From: Acidobacteriota bacterium
Lineage (GTDB): Bacteria; Acidobacteriota; Vicinamibacteria; Vicinamibacterales; CAVVIG01
Reading direction: 5' to 3'
Assembly: GCA_003222555.1 (NCBI GenBank)
Contig: QHWL01000040.1
Coordinates: forward strand, 577-15,910
Length of the DNA stretch: 15,334 bases
Shown: piece by piece, positions 1 through 6,311 of the stretch
Layout of the letters: each line of letters opens with the position of its first letter
How positions within the stretch are numbered: position 1 is the first letter of the stretch
Position numbers and translations under genes: made by a program
Notes under the pieces: model-generated
The model's database searches: none
The model's input: only the letters and a program-made list of their open reading frames with translations
Told to the model about the DNA's origin: nothing

Positions 1-738
1 GATGCGCAAGGCGCGGCGTCCGGCGTGTTCCGCGGTGCGCGCCGCGAGCAGGCCGACCACTGCCCCGCGGTCGCTCAGAGCGAGTACGTGGTACGAGTAC
101 AGCGGATGACAAAGGTAGCGTGCATGAAAGTATCGCGCCGTCTTCCGAGGAACCACGCCGGTTGACGCAGGCCATCCTGCATCGGCGAGCTGCTCGAATT
201 CGTCCTGTCGGGACAGGGCCATCGCAGTGAGGGGCGTCGCCGGCTCATCGCCGAGCGGCGGCGGCGTCAGCGTCAGGGACGCGAGCTCGAAGCGCCGAAG
301 CGTCTCGTTCGGCAACACGTAATGCTGCAGCTCGCCAAGCCGGTAGCCGAGGGCCTGATAGATCGGCCGCGTCGCCGGATTCAGGCCGATTGCCCCGATG
401 GCGACGTGAGGTTCCACGGCGGCGAGGTGCTGCAGCAGCGCGAGCCCCAAGCCCGCCACCGCCGTGTCGTCGCGAACCTTCCACGTCGTCAGCCACACCA
501 CGTTGGCGTTGGCGAGAGCGGGATCGAACCTGCGCGTCGGAATGTAGCCGAGAATCCCGGCCACGTCCCCGTCGCTTCGCGCCACGACGAAGGAGTACCC
601 GCCGTCGGCGTTCCGGTGCTGCCAATCGAGCAGCGGTCTGCTGGTGACGAGTGCGTGTCCGCGCGCCCAATGCTCGTCGATGAACCGGACGACATCCTCA
701 ATGTCCGCGCCCACACAGCGATCGATCGTCACGGCCAT
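1..738 (-). CDS. GNAT-type acyltransferase, probably two GNAT-like halves (3' end outside window)
   Basis: The reading frame is open from an ATG at 738 to the left edge, giving at least 246 residues with no stop, so the C-terminus is missing. The first half (residues about 1-145) reads like a GNAT fold: a central strand (VVWLTTWKVRDD, 80-91), then the acyl-CoA pyrophosphate-loop-like stretch VAGLGLALL (94-102) and a typical closing segment (GLNPATRPIYQALGY, 118-132). The second half (about 200-246, RYFHARYLCHPLYSYHVLAL onward) resembles the start of another GNAT/FemAB-like unit of the kind seen in polysaccharide clusters. The start lies 3 bp after the stop of the FkbH-like gene, so the two are surely cotranscribed. 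A role in transferring an acyl group, perhaps from the adjacent ACP, to a sugar is inferred from context. The GNAT call is fairly secure; the substrate is unknown. Confidence 0.75.
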   Translation of the reverse strand, partial: MAVTIDRCVGADIEDVVRFIDEHWARGHALVTSRPLLDWQHRNADGGYSFVVARSDGDVAGILGYIPTRRFDPALANANVVWLTTWKVRDDTAVAGLGLALLQHLAAVEPHVAIGAIGLNPATRPIYQALGYRLGELQHYVLPNETLRRFELASLTLTPPPLGDEPATPLTAMALSRQDEFEQLADAGWPASTGVVPRKTARYFHARYLCHPLYSYHVLALSDRGAVVGLLAARTAEHAGRRALRI

Positions 739-741
739 CGG

Positions 742-2442
742 CTACGGATCGAGCGCCGTGGCGACGCCAGTCTGGTCCAGGACCGTGACCGACCGCGGGC
801 GTTCGTACGGCTGTGACGCATTCCAGATGAACACGTTCTCTGCTGCTGCTGCTGCTGCGCGCAAGCCGGATCGCCGCAAGAAGTCCAGACAGGGATTGTT
901 GCGAGCGGTTGGTCTGAACTCGGCTCGGAGCGTCGAGGCCCGTCGTGCGCGGCACTGAGCGACGGCCACATGCAGCATCGCTTCTTCGACGTGACGTCCC
1001 ATGACGCGACAGCTCAGGAGAAAGTCGACGAGATGCGCCTCCGATCCCTCGAAACGCAGTCCGACGATTCCCGTCAGGCCGGAATCGCCGAAGCGGTCGC
1101 AGACGCGGAACGTCAGGAGGCAATGTTCGGGCGCGGCCGCCCAGACTTCGAGCTCCGGTTTCGAAAGGCGCCGCGTCGCGAGGTTCATCTGGTTCGTCTT
1201 GTTGAACAACTGAGCGGCGCGATCGAGGTTCCCGTCGGCAAGCGGCTCGACGGTGACCCTGATGTCGAGCGATTCCAGCCACTCCTCGACACTGGCGACG
1301 GCCACCAGACCGGATCGCCGGGAGCGTTCCGCAGCGAACATGGTAGTTCGCGTTCGATCTTCCCCCGTCAGAAAGGGCGAATCGAAGCAGCGCAACGAGC
1401 CCAGCGCCTCGCGGAACCGGGCTGGATCCTCTGGCCACTCGGGCACCAGGACGTCCGGGATGGCCGACCGCACGCGCGCGCGTTCGATTGCGCTGTCGTC
1501 GACGAACACGGCTGATTCGCTGCCGAGGTTCAGTTCTGCGAGCAGATCGGCGATGTTTCGCGCTTTGTCCTCCCAGTTGATCCGCCACCCGGCGAAATCT
1601 CCGCGACGCAGCTGCATCTCCGGGTGACGATCGATGGCCTCGAGCGCCGTCGCTTCGTCGTTCCTGCTGACAAGCGCCAGTTGCACACCGCGCGCCGCGA
1701 GAGTTTTCAGGGCGCGTTGAAAATCGGCGAACGCCTCGCCCACGTGGTCGTGGCCCCCGAGGGTGATGCCGGTCCAGCCGACTTCGCCTACGACGCCGCC
1801 CCACAACACGTTGTCCAAGTCGAGCATGACGAGCCGCCGGGCTCGCCCGGCGATGCCGTCGAGCGCCGCGCCAATGTCCGAGGCCGCGTGCTCGATCACA
1901 GCCGAGGTGAACGGCGATTTCGTCGCGTACCAGAGCTTCTGCGACCAACCGCGCGACCCGGCCGATGCGAACCAGCGCCCGGCGTCGAGGACGAATACCG
2001 ACGGGTGATTGCGCAGCGCATCGGCCAGCGCGAGGTTCATTCGCGCGAGCAGTTGCGCCTGGCCGATCCCTGGGCGGTAGTCGAGCATCCCCAGTCCGCG
2101 TTCAAATGGCGGCGACACCCAAATCGGCACGAACACCGAGCGGGCCCGGGCGGCAAATTGAGCGATCGCCGCTGCGTAAGCCCTCACCTCGTCGAGGGCC
2201 CGGTCCAAGTCGATCTCGTGGCACGTCAGCGCGCGGCGGAACGCCTCGATCGTGGTCTCGGGCCGCGTCCAGACGACGGCCGACCAGTCGGGGCCCGGCG
2301 GTCCGGCCGCCAGCGCGGGCATGATCGGTCCCGGCGGCGCCAGCGCCGTTTCGGCGTCGGCCAGCGTCGTGTTCGCGACGTACCGCGCCAACGTCTCGAC
2401 GTTGAAATCCGCGATGAAATACAGGCGCTCTGATCGACTCAC
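742..2442 (-). CDS. FkbH-like protein: HAD superfamily IIIC phosphatase domain plus C-terminal GNAT-like domain
   Basis: The 566-residue protein has the three-part FkbH layout: an N-terminal domain (1-200), a HAD-IIIC domain (about 203-345) and a GNAT-like domain (about 393-527). HAD motifs are visible: motif I MLDLDNVLWGG with D208 and D210, Ser259 in LVSRND, Lys293 in WEDKARNI and the acidic pair D315-D316 in FVDDSAIERA. The family's usual Thr after DLDN is Val here, and the common GEDG is GEVG. The segment NKTNQMNLATRR (414-425) is a family hallmark. Characterised FkbH proteins take 1,3-bisphosphoglycerate, remove phosphate and load a glyceryl group on an ACP. The ACP gene 4 bp upstream fits such a partnership, although the actual acyl group here is not shown. 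The start is GTG at 2442; no ATG is available near it. Six consecutive Ala codons near the C-terminus (529-534) come from a CTG-type triplet run. Confidence 0.9.
   Translation of the reverse strand: MSRSERLYFIADFNVETLARYVANTTLADAETALAPPGPIMPALAAGPPGPDWSAVVWTRPETTIEAFRRALTCHEIDLDRALDEVRAYAAAIAQFAARARSVFVPIWVSPPFERGLGMLDYRPGIGQAQLLARMNLALADALRNHPSVFVLDAGRWFASAGSRGWSQKLWYATKSPFTSAVIEHAASDIGAALDGIAGRARRLVMLDLDNVLWGGVVGEVGWTGITLGGHDHVGEAFADFQRALKTLAARGVQLALVSRNDEATALEAIDRHPEMQLRRGDFAGWRINWEDKARNIADLLAELNLGSESAVFVDDSAIERARVRSAIPDVLVPEWPEDPARFREALGSLRCFDSPFLTGEDRTRTTMFAAERSRRSGLVAVASVEEWLESLDIRVTVEPLADGNLDRAAQLFNKTNQMNLATRRLSKPELEVWAAAPEHCLLTFRVCDRFGDSGLTGIVGLRFEGSEAHLVDFLLSCRVMGRHVEEAMLHVAVAQCRARRASTLRAEFRPTARNNPCLDFLRRSGLRAAAAAAENVFIWNASQPYERPRSVTVLDQTGVATALDP
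840..857. repeat. (CTG)6 triplet run inside the FkbH-like gene
   Basis: Six perfect CTG units on the plus strand read as GCA codons on the coding strand and give the six-alanine run near residues 529-534, just after the GNAT-like core. Length change by slippage would keep the frame. It lies in a probable loop or linker and may be harmless. Confidence 0.8.
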
Positions 2443-2446
2443 GTGA

Positions 2447-2737
2447 TCACATAGCGCGTGTCGCGATGTAGTGCGTCAGCGCGCCGATGCTTTGAAAGGG
2501 GCTGTCCTCGACCAGCATCTGTTCGTCGAGCAGCTGAACGGTCGTGCCGAAGGCCTCCCCGACTTTTTCTTCGAGCAGAATGACAAAAGTGACGATGCCC
2601 AGCGAATCGAGCGAGCCGCCCGCGCCGACGATGACGGTGTCCGGCGACTTGTGGAGGCGCTTAGAGGCCGGCAACTGCCGATTCACGACGTCGATCGCGT
2701 CGTAAACGATCCTTAGCGCCTCGTCGTGATCCATCAT
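2447..2737 (-). CDS. Acyl carrier protein
   Basis: This 96-residue protein has the acidic ACP look and the phosphopantetheine attachment motif G-G-S-L-D-S-L-G-I (residues 40-48), with Ser45 as the expected 4'-phosphopantetheine site. Helix II follows (VTFVILLEEKVGEAFG), and the usual helix III/IV region has FQSIGALTHYI. Length is slightly above the common 75-90 residues. Two adjacent ATG codons (2737 and 2734) are possible starts. The first overlaps the TGA of the upstream DUF2304 gene as ATGA, which favours it by translational coupling. The FkbH-like gene begins 4 bp downstream, so ACP, FkbH and the GNAT protein form a plausible acyl-loading and transfer unit. A housekeeping fatty-acid ACP is unlikely because no fab genes flank it. 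Confidence 0.93.
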   Translation of the reverse strand: MMDHDEALRIVYDAIDVVNRQLPASKRLHKSPDTVIVGAGGSLDSLGIVTFVILLEEKVGEAFGTTVQLLDEQMLVEDSPFQSIGALTHYIATRAM

Positions 2738-3102
2738 CGCCGTTCGGCCGCGCGCCGCTCGACGTCGCCCTCTTGCTGCGCGTTCCGAATCGCCAGCTCC
2801 TTCGCCAGACGCATCACACGGTTCGACAGGACCGTGATTTGCGTGAACACATACACCATCAGGAACGTGAAAATCACTAGCGCGACGATGCTCAGGGATG
2901 GAACTGGAAGCAACCGAACGCTCGCCCGTGTCACCGCGTCGAGCAGTGGCGGAACGATCAAGACCGTCATCGCCACCAGCGTGCCGAACACGAAGATGAC
3001 GCCGTAGCCGACATACAGCCGGTCCCGGCCGATCAGGTTCATAACCCAAGACAGCAGCACAATCCCGATCGCCACGCCCAGAAGCACCCCCGCAAACGTC
3101 AT
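2734..3102 (-). CDS. DUF2304 family small membrane protein
   Basis: The product has 122 residues with three hydrophobic stretches likely to span the membrane (about 4-23, 31-56 and 69-90), followed by a charged, probably helical cytoplasmic tail (RVMRLAKELAIRNAQQEGDVERRAAERR). This three-helix plus charged-tail architecture is that of DUF2304. Members commonly sit directly beside a GT2 polyprenyl-phosphate glycosyltransferase, as here. The start ATG (3102) overlaps the GT2 stop as ATGA, and its own stop overlaps the ACP start, so it is locked between the two by coupled translation. The biochemical role is not established; a membrane partner or anchor for the GT2 enzyme is the natural inference. 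Confidence 0.85.
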   Translation of the reverse strand: MTFAGVLLGVAIGIVLLSWVMNLIGRDRLYVGYGVIFVFGTLVAMTVLIVPPLLDAVTRASVRLLPVPSLSIVALVIFTFLMVYVFTQITVLSNRVMRLAKELAIRNAQQEGDVERRAAERR

Positions 3103-3836
3103 GATGCCCGTCGTCTCGACAGGTCCGCGTGCACGACACCAAGAAGCAGCATCAAAATCGTCTTGAGCGGGTACTTTACGTGGCTGAGCGCCGAATACAT
3201 CGACGGCCCGTGGCGCCGCTCCCGGACAGTAATCGGAAACTCACCGATGCGGAACCCCAAACGCATAAGGTAGACAAGCGCCTCCGCGTGAAAGTCGATG
3301 AAGTGCCAGCGCGTCAGCGGTACGAACGCCCGGCGGCCGATGATCTTGAGGCCCGACGTCGTGTCGTAGATCCGATGGCCCGCCAACAGACCGACCAGTG
3401 TCGAAAATAGCTGCATGCCCAGCCGGCGCCCCAAAGGGACGCCATCGTACTTTCGTTGGACCACATAGCGCGACCCGATGAGAATGTCCCACCGGCCGCT
3501 ATCGAACTCGGTCAACAACCCGCGGACCTGGGCTGGATCGTGCTGACCGTCGGCGTCGAGCGTAATGAGGCGGTCGTATCCGAGGCGCGTCGCGTAAAGC
3601 ACGGCGGTTTGAATGGCGTGCCCGTATCCTAAATTGCAGAGGTGGGTGGCGACGACGGCGCCGCTGCCCGAGAGGGCGGCGACGGCCTCGTCACGCGATC
3701 CATCGTCGACGACCAGCACGTCACAATCGGGGAGGTTGGCGCGGACAGCGTCGATAACGGCGCGAATCGTTGCGGTTTCGTTGTACGCCGGTACCGCAAC
3801 CAGCGATCGGCAGCGCCTGTCGGGCGGAATGTCCAT
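3099..3836 (-). CDS. GT2 family glycosyltransferase (DPM1-like polyprenyl-phosphate glycosyltransferase)
   Basis: From the ATG at 3836 the protein has 245 residues. It carries the GT2 landmarks: VAVPAYNE (13-20), VVDDGS (42-47), the metal-binding DxD in TLDADGQHDP (D94, D96), and the downstream DTTSGLKIIGRRAF and DFHAEALVYLMRLGF segments typical of dolichyl/undecaprenyl-phosphate mannose or glucose synthases. No long C-terminal membrane domain is present, so the DUF2304 protein downstream may provide membrane attachment. The likely reaction is transfer of a sugar from a nucleotide donor to a polyprenyl phosphate, giving a donor for GT-C enzymes such as the one at 4899-6302. The frame stays open upstream to 4109, but those 91 residues are Arg-rich, unlike the family, and would overlap the divergent regulator gene, so the inner ATG is chosen. 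No strong Shine-Dalgarno precedes it. It is the first gene of the leftward operon. Confidence 0.92.
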   Translation of the reverse strand: MDIPPDRRCRSLVAVPAYNETATIRAVIDAVRANLPDCDVLVVDDGSRDEAVAALSGSGAVVATHLCNLGYGHAIQTAVLYATRLGYDRLITLDADGQHDPAQVRGLLTEFDSGRWDILIGSRYVVQRKYDGVPLGRRLGMQLFSTLVGLLAGHRIYDTTSGLKIIGRRAFVPLTRWHFIDFHAEALVYLMRLGFRIGEFPITVRERRHGPSMYSALSHVKYPLKTILMLLLGVVHADLSRRRAS

Positions 3837-3923
3837 GGGTCGCCGGTTTTGCGTCAGCGGAAAAGAGTGTGGCACAATCCGCGCGATGCGCCAACCCCGC
3901 TTGGGGCGGACCAATCGGTGGAA

Positions 3924-3970
3924 TTGTCGGTTGACAACGCGGTACCAGACAGCGTTCAATACGTGAACGC
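3924..3970 (+). promoter_or_regulatory. Candidate promoter with two overlapping palindromes upstream of the winged-helix regulator
   Basis: A perfect TTGACA (3931-3936) is followed after 18 bp by TTCAAT (3955-3960, four of six to the -10 consensus), on the strand leading to the regulator gene. Two inverted repeats sit on these elements: TTGTC-N4-GACAA (3924-3937) over the -35, and GCGTTCA-atacg-TGAACGC (3952-3970, perfect 7-bp arms) over the -10. The second is the size expected for a dimeric winged-helix operator. Autoregulation by the adjacent protein is an inference. The leader to the ATG at 4082 would be about 115 nt. The rest of the gap 3837-4081 shows no gene. Confidence 0.35.
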
Positions 3971-4081
3971 GAGAACGGCCGGTCTCATCCCAGCGTCTCC
4001 CGCCCGCTCCGCTCGCGCCTAAGGCCCGTCGCATCGAGGCCCCGCAGTCGCGTGTGACTGAGACGGCGGTAGCCTGTTCCG

Positions 4082-4756
4082 ATGTCCCTTCCCCCCCGCT
4101 CCCGGCCATCGAACGCCTCCCGCGGCGGATCCGTCGACGGCGATCCGGCGCGCGACGCAGCGGCCCTTGAAGCCCGTCGCGCGCTTCGGCTGCTGGAAGC
4201 GGTCGCCGAGGACAGCGCGATCACGCAGCGCGGACTCGCCTCCAAGCTCGGCATGGCGCTCGGCCTCGCAAATCTCTACCTGAAACGGCTCGTGCGCAAA
4301 GGTCTCATCACGTGCGTCAACGTGCGGTCGAATCGTTTGCTCTACCTTCTCACTCCGAAGGGCATCAGCGAGAAAACACGCCTTACCTATGAGTTCATGG
4401 AGTACTCGCTGTGGCTTTACAAGGAAACCCGCCGGCATTTGCACTTCGCGCTCGCGCCGAAAATCCGATCGGGCGCGAAGCGCTTCGCGATATACGGCAC
4501 CAACGAGGCCGCCGAGCTGGCGTATCTCTCGCTCAAGGAACATGGCCTCGAGCCGGCGGCCATTTTCGACGGGACGGGCACGCGCGAGTTCCTCGGCATG
4601 CGCGTGCATGACATCAGCACATACGGGGACATCCAGTTCGATTTGATGATCGTCGCGACGCTCGATAACCCCCAGAGCGAGATCGAGGCGCTCATGAAAC
4701 GCGGACTCACGCGCGATCAGCTGGTCACCGTCCGCAATACCGATTCGGGTCAGTGA
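4082..4756 (+). CDS. Winged-helix transcriptional regulator (EPS-associated MarR-like) fused to a Rossmann-like C-terminal domain
   Basis: The protein has 224 residues. After a low-complexity N-terminal tail (1-30) comes a winged-helix domain (about 34-105): LRLLEAVAEDSAITQRGLASKLGM, recognition-helix region ALGLANLYLKRLVRKGLI, wing LLYLLTPKGISEKTRLT. The TPKGI-EKTRLT signature and preceding helices resemble the EPS-associated MarR family of exopolysaccharide loci. That family is short, whereas this protein continues with FAIYGTNEAAELAYLSLKEHGL (135-156), EPAAIFDGTG and FDLMIVATLDNP. This alternating strand/helix pattern with a G-T-N-E-A-A phosphate loop and an acidic D163 resembles the N-terminal domain of PglD-type acetyltransferases and other nucleotide- or nucleotide-sugar-binding Rossmann units. 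Ligand sensing, perhaps of a nucleotide sugar, is inferred. The gene diverges from the GT2 operon and converges on the GT-C gene. An in-frame TAG 9 bp before the ATG fixes the earliest start. Confidence 0.85.
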   Translation: MSLPPRSRPSNASRGGSVDGDPARDAAALEARRALRLLEAVAEDSAITQRGLASKLGMALGLANLYLKRLVRKGLITCVNVRSNRLLYLLTPKGISEKTRLTYEFMEYSLWLYKETRRHLHFALAPKIRSGAKRFAIYGTNEAAELAYLSLKEHGLEPAAIFDGTGTREFLGMRVHDISTYGDIQFDLMIVATLDNPQSEIEALMKRGLTRDQLVTVRNTDSGQ

Positions 4757-4762
4757 CGCCAT

Positions 4763-4782
4763 TTTCACAAGCCTGTCGTGGC
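4763..4782 (+). repeat. 20-bp repeat (copy a) next to hairpin repeat R1
   Basis: The 20-mer matches positions 8384-8403 at 18 of 20 bases (core CAAGCCTGT-GTGGC). Both copies lie just 3' of a plus-strand gene stop and to the left of a GCAGAG hairpin. Both are in the same orientation although the hairpins themselves are inverted relative to each other. Confidence 0.75.
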
Positions 4783-4804
4783 GCAGACCTTCAGAGCATG
4801 AAAA

Positions 4805-4903
4805 GATGCGACGTTTGAACGCAGAGCTCGCAGAGCTCACGGAGAAATGCAAGAACTTCTCTGCGGCCTCCGCGGTCTCTGCGTTGAACGTGATTTGTTC
4901 ACA
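4805..4903. repeat. Hairpin repeat R1, GCAGAG family, between convergent genes
   Basis: Two 29-nt arms, 4818-4846 and 4857-4885, pair imperfectly (22 of 29) across a 10-nt loop. Each arm holds three 9-bp units of the form CGCAGAGNN ending in GAGAA at the loop. Outer extensions (4805-4817 and 4886-4903) are shared with R2 in inverted order. The minus-strand outer edge TGTGA supplies the TGA stop of the GT-C gene. Lying between the regulator end and the GT-C end, it could act as a two-way transcription barrier, although no T-run marks it as a standard intrinsic terminator. With the 20-bp repeat it accounts for nearly all of the gap 4757-4898. Confidence 0.88.
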
Positions 4904-6302
4904 GCTTGTCCGTAATTTCACTTGGATGACGGAACCGGCCAACCAGATCGGCGACGGCGACGGTGGCGAGCAAGAGGATCATGGGCTTGGCGGGCAGCGA
5001 ATATCGCGCTTCGGCGTAGAAGGGCGTGTGGACAGCAGTGACGTACAGGACCAGCGCCGCGATCGCCCACGCTTCGTCGCGTGCGCGGCTTCGCGCGAGA
5101 ACGACCATTCCCCCTGTCGCGAGAAGCATGAGCGCGACCTGGGGCAGCCAGATGGCGCGAGTCGTCACTGGCGACAACCGATTGATGTCGGAGTACCGCA
5201 CCGGAATCTCGGCCGCCCACAGAAGGAGCGTTCCACGGACGGCCCGCCTCCAGATATGGCGGACCGGATTTTGCCACGCGTTCTCCAGTCCGACGCGCAA
5301 GTACTCGCGGTCGGCGGCGATGCGGGCGGTTGTCCGTTCCCACGGATCCGTCGGCTCGGTCCAGATTCGCCGAATGTCCTGGTGCTGATGGACGTACCGC
5401 AGCATCGGCTCGGCCGGCAGTCGCGATCTGGCCGCGACGGCTCGAACTCTCTCGTCGAGCGCCGTCGGGTCCGGCGTCGAGTCGGCGATGGTGGTCAACT
5501 CCGCTTCGATGCGACCGGGCAGTTGCACCTGCCACGAGCCTTCGAACAGCTGACGCCCGGGGCCTCCCGCGGGTGAGAACGTGACCGTCTTGAAATACAC
5601 CGCGTTGTACGCGAGCCAGGGGACGACGGCAGCGAAGAACGCCGCCAGCATGATCAGGCCACCGCGCCAGCGAAGGCGCCGAGCGTCGCGCGTCGCGATC
5701 ACGCCGGCGCCAATGAGGAACAGAGGCAGAAACTGGAACGCCGGCCGCGTGAGGGTGGCCAACGCAAACACCGGTCCGCTTAAGAGGAAAGGCCCAACGG
5801 GGCCTTTTCGCTCCCCGCCAGACTGTCCAAGCGCGCGAAGCCACAGAACCATGCCGGCGGTCACCAGAAACGTCGCCAACGTCTCGGTGAGCACGAGCGC
5901 CCCGAAGTACGGCAGCGGCGGGTACAGCGCCGTGACGAGGCCGGCGGCCGTCGCGACGCAGTCGCTGGCGATGGTTCGGGCGATCGCGTAAACGAACAAG
6001 CAAATGAGCACGAGCAGGGCGGCTTGAGCCAGCGCGATGACGAGGTGGCTCTCTCCGAACGCCAGATCGAGTCCGGCCACGAACGCCGGGTACACGGGCG
6101 TGCGGATCGCTTCCGGCACGTAGCGCGGCGTGTTTGCGAATCGCGTGAACCGGCCGGTGTCGGCGAGCACCCGTCCCAACAGCAGGTACCCGTTCTGATC
6201 GGTCCACTGCGTATCCCAGTCAGGCCGCTGATATGCGATGAACACCGCCGCGTGCGCGGCCGCGACCGAAGCGATCAGCAGGCACGAGAGGCGGCGGGAC
6301 AT
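4899..6302 (-). CDS. GT-C fold membrane glycosyltransferase (PMT/ArnT, GT39-like)
   Basis: The 467-residue protein has an N-terminal membrane segment (5-24) followed by a first external loop with acidic residues (DWDTQWTDQNGYLLLGRVL, D28-D35) and YPAFVAG. Many hydrophobic helices follow: about 85-109, 113-133, 136-157, 172-205, 215-235, 385-403, 411-428 and 438-454. An extracytoplasmic loop spans roughly 236-350, and the ARYSLPAKP motif near the end resembles the RY-LP segment of GT-C enzymes. Such proteins use polyprenyl-phosphate sugars and act on the outer face of the inner membrane. The GT2/DUF2304 pair is a plausible source of that donor. The ATG at 6302 is 9 bp after the GT4 stop, so the two are cotranscribed. 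The stop codon falls in the edge of repeat R1. Acceptor (lipid, glycan or protein) cannot be told; the Wzy polymerase family was considered but the first-loop pattern fits GT39 better. Confidence 0.82.
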   Translation of the reverse strand: MSRRLSCLLIASVAAAHAAVFIAYQRPDWDTQWTDQNGYLLLGRVLADTGRFTRFANTPRYVPEAIRTPVYPAFVAGLDLAFGESHLVIALAQAALLVLICLFVYAIARTIASDCVATAAGLVTALYPPLPYFGALVLTETLATFLVTAGMVLWLRALGQSGGERKGPVGPFLLSGPVFALATLTRPAFQFLPLFLIGAGVIATRDARRLRWRGGLIMLAAFFAAVVPWLAYNAVYFKTVTFSPAGGPGRQLFEGSWQVQLPGRIEAELTTIADSTPDPTALDERVRAVAARSRLPAEPMLRYVHQHQDIRRIWTEPTDPWERTTARIAADREYLRVGLENAWQNPVRHIWRRAVRGTLLLWAAEIPVRYSDINRLSPVTTRAIWLPQVALMLLATGGMVVLARSRARDEAWAIAALVLYVTAVHTPFYAEARYSLPAKPMILLLATVAVADLVGRFRHPSEITDKL

Positions 6303-6311
6303 TGGCCGATC

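Noticed and set aside
698..1948. A 416-residue open frame on the minus strand inside the FkbH-like gene
   Set aside because: It is Arg- and Ala-rich without motifs and lies in another frame of a gene with clear HAD and GNAT motifs; typical GC-rich shadow.
3873..3892. TGGCAC followed by GCGC as a sigma-54 promoter
   Set aside because: The -12 part does not match TTGC well, and nothing else supports it.
3837..4109. N-terminal extension of the GT2 protein by 91 residues
   Set aside because: The extension is unlike GT2 proteins, overlaps the divergent regulator gene and would cover the candidate promoter; the ATG at 3836 gives a normal-length enzyme.
4805..4903. R1 as a CRISPR array or a standard intrinsic terminator
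   Set aside because: The units are 9 bp, arranged as inverted arms without spacers, and the stem is imperfect with no T-run after it.
4019..4942. A 307-residue minus-strand frame crossing R1 and the regulator
   Set aside because: It includes the typical repeat-derived NAETAEAAEK peptide and antisense of the regulator; not a gene.
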